A stretch of DNA of 64,000 nucleotides, from contig CM077676.1 in assembly GCA_039707655.1 (NCBI GenBank), positions 80,523,395-80,587,394 on the forward strand, in the 5' to 3' direction. The translations under genes and the position numbers were made by a program. The notes below the pieces were generated by a model, which did not search any database, was not told where the DNA came from, and saw nothing but the letters and a program-made list of their open reading frames with translations. Numbering within the stretch: position 1 is the first letter of the stretch; each line of letters begins with the position of its first letter. The stretch comes from Elymus sibiricus. Taxonomy: Eukaryota; Streptophyta; Magnoliopsida; Poales; Poaceae. This document shows, piece after piece, positions 44,781-58,486 of this stretch.

Positions 44781-45972
44781 TGCCTGCGCGTTAACAAACT
44801 TTAAGACAACCTAAAAAAAAATCAAATGTGTACAGCATGGCACATACCCCAGCAGCATGGGCCCGATGAGCTCATGTCTCATGTATGAACTATTCTTCAA
44901 TTATTTCTAAAGAATATATATTCTTTAATTAGTTTATCATTACATAGTGTTTTCCAATTACCATGCTCACTAATGGAAAATTACAATTAATTGTAGAAGC
45001 AAGTCGGCTCAGGTTTCTGTACGAACAACACCATGACCATGGTCTCTGAGCTACAATTATCCTATGATATGAAATACTTCTTTTATAGGAAAAACATATA
45101 ATCTTGATGGACTACATAGTGAATCTTGGGATTAATCCTTTTTATTAATTGATCATTTCTATTTTGTTAATATTTGTCGATGCTTGCAGCAACGAGCCAT
45201 CACAATCACTTTTAGTTATTTTTATTTATTAGATTACTTCCTGGAAAAGTCATGTTAGTAAGATAATGATTACATATTAATTACCATGCTCCAAGCTTCA
45301 TTAAATATCATGGTAAATAGAAGAAAACAATTAACACACAACGAACATGCGCAATATTTTCCTCGTGGAAGATGGACAATTACGTGCCGCATAGCTGTGA
45401 GTCTTGGTCCTTTAACCAATCAATTGTTTAAAAACCTAGGGTGATACACTTGCAATGAGTTTGAGGACAGAATGTGATTTATTTGGTTCTTCTATATTTC
45501 ACTCAAACAAATTAGGATAACAGTTTGGTGGAATTGGCACATTGCTTTCATATTTCTTATCATGCACGAATTTTAAAATGGATCAGATACAGATACGCTG
45601 GTTCCATGAAGTATCCGTGCATTCTAGCACTGGGGATACTATTGTTATAGTTTGATAACCATGGTGCAGAAGTGCTGGAGCACACTTGGGTTCATGAGCC
45701 AACAGCAGGCAAAGTGATTTTCGTTACTCATAAGTAAATCTGGAAAATAATTTACAATGGTTTTCATCAGGTTATGGGATGGTAATTCACACTGAACATA
45801 TATGTTAGATTAATGAATGAATTGGCATGCCCTGATGCTAAACAAAACAGGCTTCTCACAGAACCGATTCATACTCCAATACCATGCACGTGTACTACCT
45901 GTAACAGAGCGTCTCGAAGTCCTAAACCATAATCATGGGAGAAGGAAAGGCAGAAAGCACAAATATACATAC

Positions 45973-46093
45973 CAACGGTGATGCCGCAGCCGCCGAAGAA
46001 CTCGCCGTCGATGTAGAGCCGCGGGAGTGTGGCCCGGCTGGAGTACTCCTTGAGCCTCTGATGGAGCGCCTCATTGGCAAGCACGTCGTGCAT
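45973..46093 (-). pseudogene. Captured monothiol glutaredoxin exon, unit 2
   Basis: Identical in protein sequence to the unit 1 fragment at 19853-19973, with the same acceptor and donor boundaries. The active-site half is absent here too. Confidence 0.75.
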
Positions 46094-47076
46094 CTCAGGG
46101 CACGTCCAACGAGCAAAGGATCGGCAACACAGTATATCTTAATTAAGAATGAAGCATGCAAGTATATCACAAAATCACGATTAATCTGGCTACATCATAA
46201 AGACTGAGCAATAACATACCTTGAGAAGTACATCAGCTTTGGCTACAGCTTCAGAGATAACAAATTAAGTTGTGCGCCAAAGAGACCATAACCACTGGCT
46301 TCATTTCCTTGGAAGTAGAAATGCTACAAGACCAACTTCCAAGAAAACCATTCCTGAATTGTGAAACAGTACAAGCACATTAAGTCCATGAAAATGCCAT
46401 ATGAAGCATAGTTTGCCACACCTGCAATTTAAGCACTAAAATAACTAGCATACAAGAGTAAGACAAACAGCCAATAGACTACACCATAACACATGAGGAA
46501 CATTACTAACCATGGCATATGTCAAAATTCACATGCATAAGAGCAGGGGTTGCTTGTTCAGTCGTCCCTTGGGACAGTAGCATTACTCAACACATATACA
46601 TGAGATCTGAATCTAATTACCAGGCCAAATAATGTGTACTCAAAAATCTGAATTCAATATAAGGTCAATTTTAATGCACTCAAATCCAATACCAGACCAA
46701 TTAATGTACTCAAAACAATATGAATCCAATACTAGGCCAATCTGAATCTAAGCAGAGCCAGATATGAAATTCATACTGACGAACCCCTCCTCGTATGCAA
46801 GGAAGAAGAGTGGACACATGGTACACATGGACAAAAAACATGATAAGGATTTATCTGTTTGCAGATTAAGGACACGACCATGACATACAGACTTGCATTC
46901 TCTAACATGAACATATCTTCAAGTTCCAAAGTACCAAGAAACATAACCTATCTAGTGCACATGTACCCAGAAATATCTAAACAGATAACCACTGACATCA
47001 CCAACGAACTTTGACAGAATACAAATGAACCGCCGTCCAATTGACTAACCTTGCCGTAGGTAAGATCAGAGCTTAC

Positions 47077-47300
47077 AGGAGAGGAACCCACCCACGGAGA
47101 TGATGACGAGGAGCAGCACATAAACGCAGGGTAGGAGGGCCCTGGCAAAGCCGAGGAGGCAGCGCCCGTCACGGCAGCGCGGTAGGCAGAAGGCGGTGGC
47201 CAGCTCCGTGGCGGCGGCGCCCCTGTACACTGCATCCATCAGCGCCATGTGTACCTCACCATAGCTCACCGCCAACTGAAGATGGACCCGTGGCCGCCGC
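47077..47300 (-). pseudogene. Captured exon with hydrophobic segment, unit 2
   Basis: Copy of 20957-21180 with Leu for Ser in HLQ(S/L)AVSYG. Same GTAAGC donor. Unidentified. Confidence 0.4.
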
Positions 47301-48134
47301 AAGGGACATTAGAGACATCTCATCAGCGTCGATCTGGTTGAGATGGCCAGCGCATAATGGGGATCGCCGCGGCACGTGCGCTGCTCGATTGCGACCCAGG
47401 AAGGCGGATTGATCTGCGCCGGGAGGTAATGGACGGCGTCGACCGTCGTCCAGCCGCAGTAGTCGAAGCCGCCGCCACCACTGTCGCCGCAGCTCCAGGG
47501 CGTGATCTGGAATGGGGTGGGAGGTACGGGCTGGTGGCCGTGGCGGTGGGAAATATGGGGAGGGGGCGACGCATATAGAGGAGAGAAGAGAGGGCATCGA
47601 TGGATCGGGACAGGTAAGGCCTGTTCTGCGGCGGCGGCGGCGCCGACGTGGAGCGGGAGGAGGAAGATTGGTGGAGTGGTGGCGGCTAAGGGGACGGGAG
47701 GAGAGAATGGGGAATTAGGGTTAGGTGTGTGTGTGGACTGTGGAGTTAAATGGGCTAGCTCGAAATTTTGCCACCTTGGCGCGTTGGCCACTTAAAATTT
47801 TGCATCTCCGCGCCCTCTCAAACTTCAGGCGCGTCCTTTTCTTTCCAATTTCTATATATCGTTGAATGACTGACTGACAAGTGGGCCAGATAAGTGGGCA
47901 CAGCCGACACATCAGCAGAAGCCATCCATGACGGTTCAGATGGCATATAAAGAAAGTAAAAAGGGAGGTAGCTGGTCGATACGTGACGGTTTCCATGACG
48001 ATCCCTCAATGTCCGTCATACAGGGGCTGCCATTTTGGGGGTCGTCCGCATCTTGCTGATCCATGACGGTTTCCCTGACAGTTTCCAAGAACGTCACCCG
48101 AAATCCGTCACGGATTAACAGATTTCTTGTAGTG

Positions 48135-48828
48135 ATGGGGGGAATCTCTCCCGTATGCCGAATTCTCTTACAACAATAGTTACCAAGCTAGTCTGAAGAT
48201 GGCACCATTTGAAGTTCTCTATGGACGAAAATGCCGAACCCATCTGAATTGGTCAGAAACTGGGGAACGATCACTCGTCGGACCGGACATTATTCAACAA
48301 GCTGAAGAGCAAGTCCGCATTATCCGTGAAAAGTTGAAAATTGCTCAGTCTCGTCAGAAGAGCAATTATGACCGAAAACACCAGGTAATGGTCTACCAAC
48401 CTGGCGAGCAAGCTTACCTTCGCGTCACTCCGATGAAAGGCACTCACCGTTTCGGAATCAAGGGCAAGTTAGCTCATCGCTACATTGGTCCGTTCCGTAT
48501 TCTCGCCCGTCGAGGAGAAGTGGCATATCAATTGGAATTGCCGCCGAACCTTTCTCAAGTGCATGATGTCTTTCATGTATCGCAACTCCGACGCTGCTTC
48601 AAGGATCCTATCCGAGCAGTAGATCATGAAGTGCTTGAATTGCGAGAAGATCTATCTTATCAAGAATATCCGATCCGCATTCTCGATCAAGCTGAGCGTC
48701 GAACCCGTCAGAAGTCGATCAAGTTCCTTCAAGTTCAGTGGTCAAATCATTCTGAAGATGAAGCCACTTGGGAACGCGAGGATCGTCTTCGTGAAGAATA
48801 CGCTGCTTTCTTTCAGCCTACCTCCTAA
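48135..48828 (+). pseudogene. Tekay-type integrase C-terminus and chromodomain, unit 2
   Basis: Continuation after the CACTA element, as in unit 1, with three residue changes (His for Pro in CRT(P/H)LNW, Arg for His in RII(H/R)EKL, His for Pro in KLA(P/H)RYIG). The chromodomain-like module is unchanged. Confidence 0.88.
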
Positions 48829-48864
48829 TTCTCGGGACGAGAATTTCTTTTAGAGGAGGAGAAT

Positions 48865-49758
48865 TGTAACATCCCCATGTAATAGCTACAGTGATCACCT
48901 TTTTAAAAGTGCCAAGTCATCATTATTAACTATGCTTGATCATCATTGCATCATATCTCATTTCAAATTCCAATTCAAATTTCAATTCAAATTGAAGTGA
49001 AAATTAGAAGTTGTTTAAATTGAAAACTAAAATGTTCATTAAATAGCAAATAATTCATAACTAATTATGTTCAGGAAAACAACATCCACAAAATTCACTA
49101 AGTAACTCTATCAACCTAAAACAGTAGCAAACAACAACATTTAATACCATTTTAATTAATCGAAATCTTAAATGAAATCATATTTTATCCTAACCAATTT
49201 CTGGTGGTAGGTAATATTGCATTGTAATATTTGAACCAAGTCACACATTTTATAAAACTCATTTAGTGGCCGAACAATTTGCAAAACAGAAATAAATAAA
49301 GAAACAGAAAAAGAAAAAGAAAAGAGGAAAGAACTTACTGTGCACTTGGGCCGCAAGTGCACAGTGTAGCGCGGCCCAGCCCAGCCGGGTCGTCGTCCTC
49401 CTTGGCAGGTGTCGCCTGGCGCGCGCGCCCGAGCGCGGATGGCCTCGCTGTCGGCCATCCCGCGGCTCCCCGGTGCCGCTAAGGTCGCCCTCGCGCCTCT
49501 CTCGCCCTCCCGCAAACCCTAGCAACCCCAGAAACCCCCCTCGTCCCCTCCTGTGCTCGCGCACGAGCTCGCCCGAAACCTCCCGCGGTCGCCGTCGTCG
49601 ATCCTGCGGCCACCGTCGCCTGCTCACCGCTCCACTGTGCCGGATCGACGCGCCGACCTCGACTCCTTCCTCTGCATCGACTGGAGCGAGACGGGAGCCA
49701 CCGAGCCGACCGCTACGACCTCTTCTTCCTCTTCTGCATCGCCGCCGTTCGCCGTCGT
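48865..49758 (+). repeat. Tekay 3' LTR, left part, unit 2
   Basis: Copy of 22747-23640, split at the same base by the copia element. A few substitutions, for example in the GC-rich part near 49660. Confidence 0.8.
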
Positions 49759-51500
49759 TGTTGGGAATGTTGCATGGAAAACAAAAAAATTTCTACGCAC
49801 ACGCAAGATCTATACATGGAGATGCATAGCTACGAGAGGGTAAGTGTGTCTACGTACCCTCGTAGACCGTAAGCGGAAGCGTTAGAACAACGCGGTTGAT
49901 GTCGTCGAACAACTTCACGATCCAACCGACCGAGTACCGAACGTACGGCACCTCCGCGTTCAGCACACGTTCAGCTTGGTGACGTCCTCGACTTCTTGAT
50001 ACAACAAGACGGCGAGCTAGTGGATGAGTTCCGGCAGCACGACGGCGTGGTGACGATGATGGTAATGATATCTCCGCAGGGCTTCGCCCAAGCACTGCGA
50101 AAATATGACCGAGGGACGGAACTGTGGAGGGGGGCGCCGCACACGGCTAAGACAATGTTGTGTCTCCTTTGGGGCGCCCCCTCTCCTCTATTTATATATG
50201 TGTAGGGGCTTGGAGTAGAAGGAATAGTGCCACGTGAACAGTAACCGTGAATAGTACACACGTGGACTTGGACTCCAAAGTCCAATCCTATTCCTACTAG
50301 GACTCTCCCTTTTTCCTTCCCTAGCTGCGTGGGCTTTTGAGGACTTGGTGCACCTGGCCCAATAAGGCCAGGGCGCCTCCCCTTAGCCCATGCCAGCCCT
50401 TGGGACGTGGTGGACCCACTTGTGGACTTCCGGACCCCTCCGGAATCCTCCGGAACCTTCTGGAAGCTTCCCGGTACAATACCGAAAAAAACTGCATCTT
50501 TTTCCGGAACCCAAACTATGACTTCCCATATATAAATCTTTACCTCTCGACCATTCCGAGACTCCTCGTGACGTCCGGGATCTCATCCGGGACTCCGAAC
50601 AATATTCGGTTACCAATTCACATAACTCATATAACACTATATCGTCAACGAACGTTAAGCGTGCGGACCCTACGGGTTCGGGAATGATGTAGACATGACC
50701 GAGACGCCTCTCCGGTCAATAACCAATAGCGGAACCTGGATGCCCATATTGGTTCCTACATATTCCACGAAGATCTTATCGGTCGAACCGCAATGACAAC
50801 ATACGTAATTCCCTTTGTCCGTCGGTATGTTACTTGCCCGAGATTCGATCGTCGGTATCTCCATACCTAGTTCAATCTTGTTACCGGCAAGTCTCTTTAC
50901 TCGTTCCGTAATACATCATCCCGTAACTAACTCCTTAGTCACTTTGCTTGCAAGCTTCTTATGATGTGCATTACCGAGAGGGCCCAGAGATACCTCTCCG
51001 AAACACGGAGTGACAAATCCCAGTCTCGATCCATGCCAACTCAACGGACACCTTTGGAGATACCTGTAGAGCATCTTTATGATCACCCAGTTACGTTGTG
51101 ACGTTTGATATCACACAAGGTATTCCTCCGGTATCCGGGAGTTGCATGATCTCATGGTCTGAGGAACATGTATTTGACATTCAAGAAAGCAGTAGCAATA
51201 AACAGAACGATCATATGCTAAGCTAACGGATGGGTCTTGTCCGTCACATCATTCTCCTAATGATGTGATCCCGTTATCAAATGACAACTCATGTCTATGG
51301 TTAGGAAACCTTAACCATCTTTGATCAACGAGCTAGTCTAGTAGAGGCTCACTAGGGACACAGTATTTGTTTATGTATTCACACATGTATTTAAGTTTCC
51401 GGTCAATACAATTCTAGCATGAATAATAAAACTTTATCATGAACAAGGAAATATAAAATAATAACAACTTTATTATTGCCCCCAGGGCATATTTTCATCA
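49759..51500 (-). repeat. Copia 3' LTR, unit 2
   Basis: Copy of 23641-25382 with few changes. Confidence 0.92.
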
Positions 51501-51533
51501 GTCTCCCACTTGCACTAGAGTCAATAATCTAGA

Positions 51534-54500
51534 TTACATAGTAATGAATCTAACACCCATGGAGTCTTGGTGCTGATCATGTTTTGCTCGTGGAAGAGGC
51601 TTAGTCAACGGGTCTGCCACATTCAGATCCGTGTGTACTTTGCAAATTTCTATGTCTCCATCCTTGACATATTCATGAATGGAGTTGAAGCGTCTCTTGA
51701 TGTGTTTGGTCTTCTTGTGAAACCTGGGCTCCTTGGCTATGGCAATTGCCCCAGTGTTGTCACAAAAGATTGTCATTGGACCCGATGCACTAGGTATTAC
51801 ACCTAGATCGGATATGAAATCCTTCATGTGCTGCTTCCGAAGCAGCTATGTATTCCGCTTCACACGTAGATCCCGCTACGACGCTCTGCTTGGAACTGCA
51901 CCAACTGACAGCTCCACCATTTAATATAAATACGTATCCGGTTTGTGACTTAGAGTCATCCGGATCAGTGTCGAAGCTTGCATCGGCGTAACCCTTTACG
52001 ACGAGCTCTTCATCACCTCCATAAACGAGAAACATGTCCTTGGTCCTTTTCAGGTACTTCAGGATATTCTTGACCGCTGTCCAGTGATCCACTCCTGGAT
52101 TACTCTGGTACCTCCCTGCCAAACTTATGGCAAGGCACACATCAGGTCTGGTACACAGCATGGCATACATAATAGAACCTATGGCTGAGGCATAGGGAAT
52201 GACTTTCATTTTCTCTATATCTTCTGCCGTGGTCGGGCATTGAGTCTGACTCAACTTCACACCTTGCAAGACAGGCAAGAACCCTTTCTTTGACTGGTCC
52301 ATTTTGAACTTCTTCAAAACTTTGTCAAGGTATGTGCTTTGTGAAAGTCCTATCAAGCGTCTTGATCTATCCCTATAGATCTTGATGCCCAATATATAAG
52401 CAGCTTTACCGAGGTCTTTCATTGAATAATTCTTATTCAAGTATCCCTTTATGCCATCCAGAAATTCTATATCATTTCCAATCAACAATATGTCATCCAC
52501 ATATAATATTAGAAATGCTATAGAGCTCCCACTCACTTTCTTGTAAATACAGGCTTCACCGTAAGTCTGTACAAAACCATATGCTTTGATCACCTCATCA
52601 AAGCGTATATTCCAACTCCGAGATGCTTGCACCAGTCCATAGATGGATCGCTAGAGCTTGCACACTTTGTTAGCACCCTTAGGATCGACAAAACCTTCTG
52701 GTTGCATCATATACAACTCTTCTTTGAGAAAACCATTAAGGAATGCAGTTTTGACATCCATTTGCCAGATTTCATAATCATAAAATGCGGCAATTGCTAA
52801 CATGATTCGGACAGACTTAAGCATCGCTACGGGTGAGAAAGTCTCATCGTAGTCAACCCCTTGAACTTGTCGAAAACCTTTCGCGACAAGTCAAGCTTTG
52901 TAGACAGTGATATTACCATCAGCATCCGTCTTCCTCTTAAAAATCCATTTATTCTCAATGGCTTGCCGATCATCGGGCAAGTCCACCAAAGTCCATACTT
53001 TGTTCTCATACATGGATCCTATCTCGGATTTCATGGCCTCAAGCCATTTGTCGGAATCCGGGCTTAGCATAGCTTCTTCATAGTTCGTAGGTTCGCCGTT
53101 GTCTAACAACATAACTTCCAGAACAGGATTACCGTACCACTCTGGTGCGGAACGTACTCTGGTCGACCTACGAAGTTTAGTAGTAACTTGATCTGAAGTT
53201 TCATGATCTTTATCATTATCTTCCTCTCTTATTGGTGTAGGCATCACGGGAACGGTTTTCTCTGATGAGCTACTTTCCAATTCGAGAGAAGGTACAATTA
53301 CCTCATCAAGTTCTACTTTCCTCCCACTCACTTCTTTCGAGAGAAACTCCTTCTCTAGAAAGGACCCATTCTTGGCAACAAAGACCTTGCCTTCGGATCT
53401 GTGGTAGAAGGTGTACCCAATTGTTTCTTTAGGGTATCCTATGAAGACGCACTTCTCCGCTTTGGGTTTGAGCTTATCAGGTTGAAGCTTTTTCACATAA
53501 GCATCACATCCCCAAACTTTAAGAAACGACAGCTTAGGTTTCTTGCCAAACCATAGTTCATACGGTGTCGTCTCAACGGATTTAGACAGTGCCCTATTTA
53601 ACGTGAATGCAGCTGTCTCTAATGCATAACCCCAAAACGATAGTGGCAAATCGGTAAGAGACATCATAGAACGCACCATATCCAATAAAGTACGGTTACG
53701 ATGTTCGGACACACCATTACGCTGTGGTGTTCCAGGTGGCGTGAGTTGTGAAACAATTCCACATTTTCTTAAATGAAGGCCAAACTCGTAACTCATATAT
53801 TCGCCTCCGCGATCAGATCGTAGAAACTTTATTTTCTTGTTACGATGATGCTCTACTTCACTCTGAAATTCTTTGAACTTTTCAAATGTTTCAGACTTGT
53901 GTTTCATCAAGTAGATATACCCATATCTACTCAAATCATCTGTGAAGGTTAGAAAATAACGATACCCGCCGCGTGCTTCAACATTCATCGGACCGCATAC
54001 ATCGATATGTATTATTTCCAATAAATCAGTAGCTCGCTCCATTGTTCCGGAGAACGGAGTTTTAGTCATCTTGCCCATGAGGCATGGTTCGCAAGTATCA
54101 AATGATTCATAATCAAGAGCTTCCAAAAGTCCATCCGCATGGAGTTTCTTCATGCGCTTTACACCAATATGACCTAAACGGCAGTGCCACAAGTATGTTG
54201 CACTATCATTATCAACTTTGCATCTTTTGGCATCAATATTATGAATATGTGTATCACTACGATCGAGATTCAACAAGAATAGACCATTCACAAAAGGTGC
54301 GTGACCATAAAAGATGTTACTCATATAAATAGAACAACCGTTATTCTCTGACTTAAATGAATAACCGTCTCGCAATAAACAAGATCCAGATATAATGTTC
54401 ATGCTCAACGCTGGCACCAAATAACAATTATTGAGGTCTAAAACTAATCCCGAAGGTAGATGTAGAGGTAGCGTGCCGACGGCGATCACATCAACCTTGG

Positions 54501-55503
54501 AACCATTCCCGACGCGCATCGTCACCTCGTCCTTAGCCAATCTTCGCTTATTCCGTAGCTCCTATTTCGAGTTACAAATATGAGCAACCGAACCAGTATC
54601 AAATACCCAGGCGCTACTGCGAGCATTAGTATGGAACACATCAATAACATGTATATCAAATATACCTTTGCTCACTTTGCCATCCTTCTTATCCGCCAAA
54701 TACTTGGGGCAGTTCCGCTTCCAGTGACCAGTCCCTTTGCAGTAGAAGCACTCAGTTTCAGGCCTGGGTCCAGCTTTGGGTTTCTTCGTGGGAGCGGCAA
54801 CTTGCTTGCCGTTCTTCTTGAAGTTCCCCTTCTTTCCCTTGCCCTTTTTCTTGAAACTAGTGGTTTTGTTAACCATCAACACTTGATGCTCCTTCTTGAT
54901 TTCTACCTCCGCTGATTTCAGCATCGCGAAGAGCTCGGGAATTGTCTTCTCCATCCCTTGCATATTATAGTTCATCACGAAGCCTTTATAGCTTGGTGGC
55001 AGTGACTGAAGAACTCTGTCAATAACACTCTCAACCGGAAGATCAATTCCCAGCTGAGTCAAGTGGTTGTGGTACCCAGACATTCTGAGTATGTGTTCAC
55101 TGACAGAACTGTTCTCCTCCATCTTACAGCTAAAGAACTTGTTGGAGACTTCATATCTCTCAACCCGGGCATTAGCTTGAAATATCAATTTCAGCTCTTG
55201 GAACATCTCATATGCTCCGTGGCGTTCAAAACACTTTTGCAATCCTGGTTCTAAGCCGTAGAGCATGGCACACTGAACTATCGAGTAGTCATCAGATCGA
55301 ACCTGCCAGGCGTTCACAACGTCTGCAGCAGCTCCTGCAGCAGGTCCATCACCTAGCGGTGCATCAAGTACATAATTCTTCTGTGCAGCAATGAGGACAA
55401 TCCTCAAGTTACGGACCCAGTCCGTGTAGTTGCTACCATCATCTTTCAACTTAGCTTTCTCTAGGAACGCATTAAAATTCAACGGAACAGTAGCACGGGC
55501 CAT
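51534..55503 (-). pseudogene. Copia gag-pol polyprotein, broken, unit 2
   Basis: Carries the same TAG after the protease active site, TGA at the start of reverse transcriptase (52891-52893), TAG inside it, and a frameshift near the end of RNase H. Gag (54562-55503) and integrase (52891-54540) are identical in protein sequence to unit 1. Changes are confined to the end: Tyr for Phe in NKN(F/Y)SMK, Asp for Gly in FKM(G/D)QSK, Phe for Val in HEG(V/F)HI, His for Asn in CKV(N/H)TDL. The codon just after the RT-start stop region reads Ala here and Thr in unit 1. Confidence 0.92.
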
Positions 55504-56740
55504 TTATCTACAACATAGATATGCAAAGAAACCATCAAGACTAAGTTCATGATAAATTAAGTTCAATTAATCAAATTACTAATGAACTCCCACTTAAATT
55601 AACATCCCTCAAGTTAACTAAGTGATACATGATCCAAATCAACTAGCCCATGTCCGATCATCACGTGAGATGGGATAGTCATCAATGGTGACCATCTCCA
55701 TGTTGATCATATCAACTATATGACTCATGTTCGACCTTTCGGTCTCCAGTGTTCCGAGACCATGTCTGTACATGCTAGGCTCGTCAAGTTTAACCCAAGT
55801 ATTCTGCTTGTGTAAAACTGGCTTACACCCGTTGTATGTGAACGTAGAATCTATCACACCCGATCATCACGAGGTGCTTCAAAACGATGAACTTTAGCAA
55901 CGGTGCATACTCGGGGAGAACACTTTTATCTTGAAATTTAGTGAAGGGATCATCTTATAATGCTACCGTCGTTCTAAGCAAAATAAGATGCATAAAGGAT
56001 AAACATCACATGCAATCAAAATATGTGACATGATATGGCCATCATCTTGTGCTTTTGATCTCCATCTCCAAAGCATCGTCATGATCTCCATCGTCACCGG
56101 CTCGACACCTTGATCTCCATCGTTGCGTCGTGATCGTCTCGCCAACTATTGCTTCTACAACTATTGCTAACGCATAGCGATAAAGTAAAGCAATTACATG
56201 GCGCTTGAATTTCATAAAATAAAGAGACAACCATAAGGCTCCTGCCGGTTGCCGATAAATTACAAAACATGATCATCTCATACAATAACGTATATCACAT
56301 CATGTCTTGACCATATCACATCACAGCATACCCTGCAAAAACAAGTTAGACGTCCTCTACTTTGTTGTTGCAAGTTTTACGTGGCTGCTACGGGCTTCTA
56401 GCAAGAACCGTTCTTACCTACGGTACAAAACCACAACGGTGATTTATCAAGTTTGCTGTTTTAACCTTCAACAAGGACCGGCCACAGTCAAATTCGATTC
56501 AACTAAAGTAGGAGAAACAGACACCCGCCAGCCACCTTTATGCAAAACAAGTTGCATGTCTGTCGGTGGAACCGGTCTCATGTACGTGCACATGTAAGGT
56601 TGGTCCGGGCCGCTTCATCTTACAATACCGCCGAATCAAAATAAGACGTTGGTGGTAAGCAGTATGACGATCACCGCCCACAACTCTTTGTGTTCTACTC
56701 ATGCATATCATCTACGCATAGACCTGGCTCATGATGCCAC

Positions 56741-58481
56741 TGTTGGGAACATCGCATGGAAACCAATTTTTTTTCTATGCACATGCAAGATCTATCCATG
56801 GAGATGCATAGCTACGAGAGGGGAAGTGTGTCTACGTACCTCGTAGACCGTAAGCGGAAGCGTTAGAACAACGCGGTTGATGTCGTCGAACAACTTCACG
56901 ATCCAACCGACCGAGTACCGAACGTACGGCACCTCCGCGTTCAGCACACGTTCAGCTCGGTGACGTCCTCGACTTCTTGATCCAGCAAGACGGCGAGGTA
57001 GTGGATGAGTTCCGGCAGCACGACGGCGTGGTGACGATGATGGTAATGCTATCTCCGCAGGGCTTCGCCCAAGCACTGCGAAAATATGACTGAGGGACGG
57101 AACTGTGGAGGGGGGCGCCGCACACGGCTAAGACAATGTTGTGTCTCCTTTGGGCCGCCCCCTCTCCTCTATTTATATATGTGTAGGGGCTTGGAGTAGA
57201 AGGAATAGTGCCACGTGAACAGTAACCATGAATAGTACACACGTGGACTTGGACTCCAAAGTCCAATCCTATTCCTACTAGGACTCTCCCTTTTTCCTTC
57301 CCTAGCTGCGTGAGCTTTTGAGGACTTGGTGCGCCTGGCCCAATAAGGCCAGGGCGCCTCCCCTTAGCCCATGCCAGCCCTTGGGACGTGGTGGACCCAC
57401 TTGTGGACTTCCGGACCCCTCCGGAATCCTCCGGAACCTTCTGGAAGCTTCCCGGTACAATACCGAAAAAAACTGCACCTTTTTCCGGAACCCAAAATAT
57501 GACTTCCCATATATAAATCTTTACCTCTCGACCATTCCGAGACTCCTCGTGACGTCCGGGATCTCATACGGGACTCCGAACAATATTCGGTTACCAATTC
57601 ACATAACTCATATAACACTATATCGTCAACGAACGTTAAGCGTGCGGACCCTACGGGTTCGGGAACGATGTAGACATGACCGAGACGCCTCTCCGGTCAA
57701 TAACCAATAGCGGAACCTGGATGCCCATATTGGTTCCTACATATTCCACGAAGATCTTATCGGTCGAACCGCAATGACAACATACGTAATTCCCTTTGTC
57801 CGTCGGTATGTTACTTGCCCGAGATTCGATCATCGGTATCTCCATACCTAGTTCAATCTAGTTACCGGCAAGTCTCTTTACTCGTTCCGTAATACATCAT
57901 CCCGTAACTAAGTCCTTAGTCACTTTGCTTGCAAGCTTCTTATGATGTGCATTACCGAGAGGGCCCAGAGATACCTCTCCGAAACACGGAGTGACAAATC
58001 CCAGTCTCGATCCATGCCAACTCAACGGACACCTTTGGAGATACCTGTAGAGCATCTTTATGATCACCCAGTTACGTTGTGACGTTTGATAGCACACAAG
58101 GTATTCCTCCGGTATCCGGGAGTTGCATGATCTCATGGTCTGAGGAACATGTATTTGACATTCAAGAAAGCAGTAGCAATAAACAGAACGATCATATGCT
58201 AAGCTAACGGATGGGTCTTGTCCATCACATCATTCTCCTAATGATGTGATCCCGTTATCAAATGACAACTCATGTCTATGGTTAGGAAACCTTAACCATC
58301 TTTGATCAACGAGCTAGTCTAGTAGAGGCTCACTAGGGACACGGTATTTGTGTATGTATTCACACATGTATTTAAGTTTCCGGTCAATACAATTCTAGCA
58401 TGAATAATAAACCTTTATCATGAACAAGGAAATATAAAATAATGACAACTTTATTATTGCCTCTAGGGCATATTTCCATCA
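56741..58481 (-). repeat. Copia 5' LTR, unit 2
   Basis: Copy of 30623-32364, one base shorter. TATA-like sequence near 57170-57180 on the minus strand. Confidence 0.92.
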
Positions 58482-58486
58482 GTCGT

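Larger units (their letters stand above)
42410..48134. mobile_element. Non-autonomous CACTA transposon, unit 2 (5,725 bp)
   Basis: Same terminal inverted repeats and the same ATG target duplication (42407-42409 and 48135-48137) as in unit 1. It has one extra G in a run near 44585 and two fewer bases in the GT run near 47727. Subterminal repeats and captured fragments are as in unit 1. Confidence 0.93.
49759..58481 (-). mobile_element. BARE-1/Angela-type copia retrotransposon, unit 2 (8,723 bp)
   Basis: Same element as in unit 1: 3' LTR 49759-51500 (1,742 bp), gag-pol 51534-55503, leader 55504-56740, 5' LTR 56741-58481 (1,741 bp, one C lost near 56840), target duplication GTCGT at 49754-49758 and 58482-58486. 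A shared target duplication shows one insertion event followed by duplication. Confidence 0.93.
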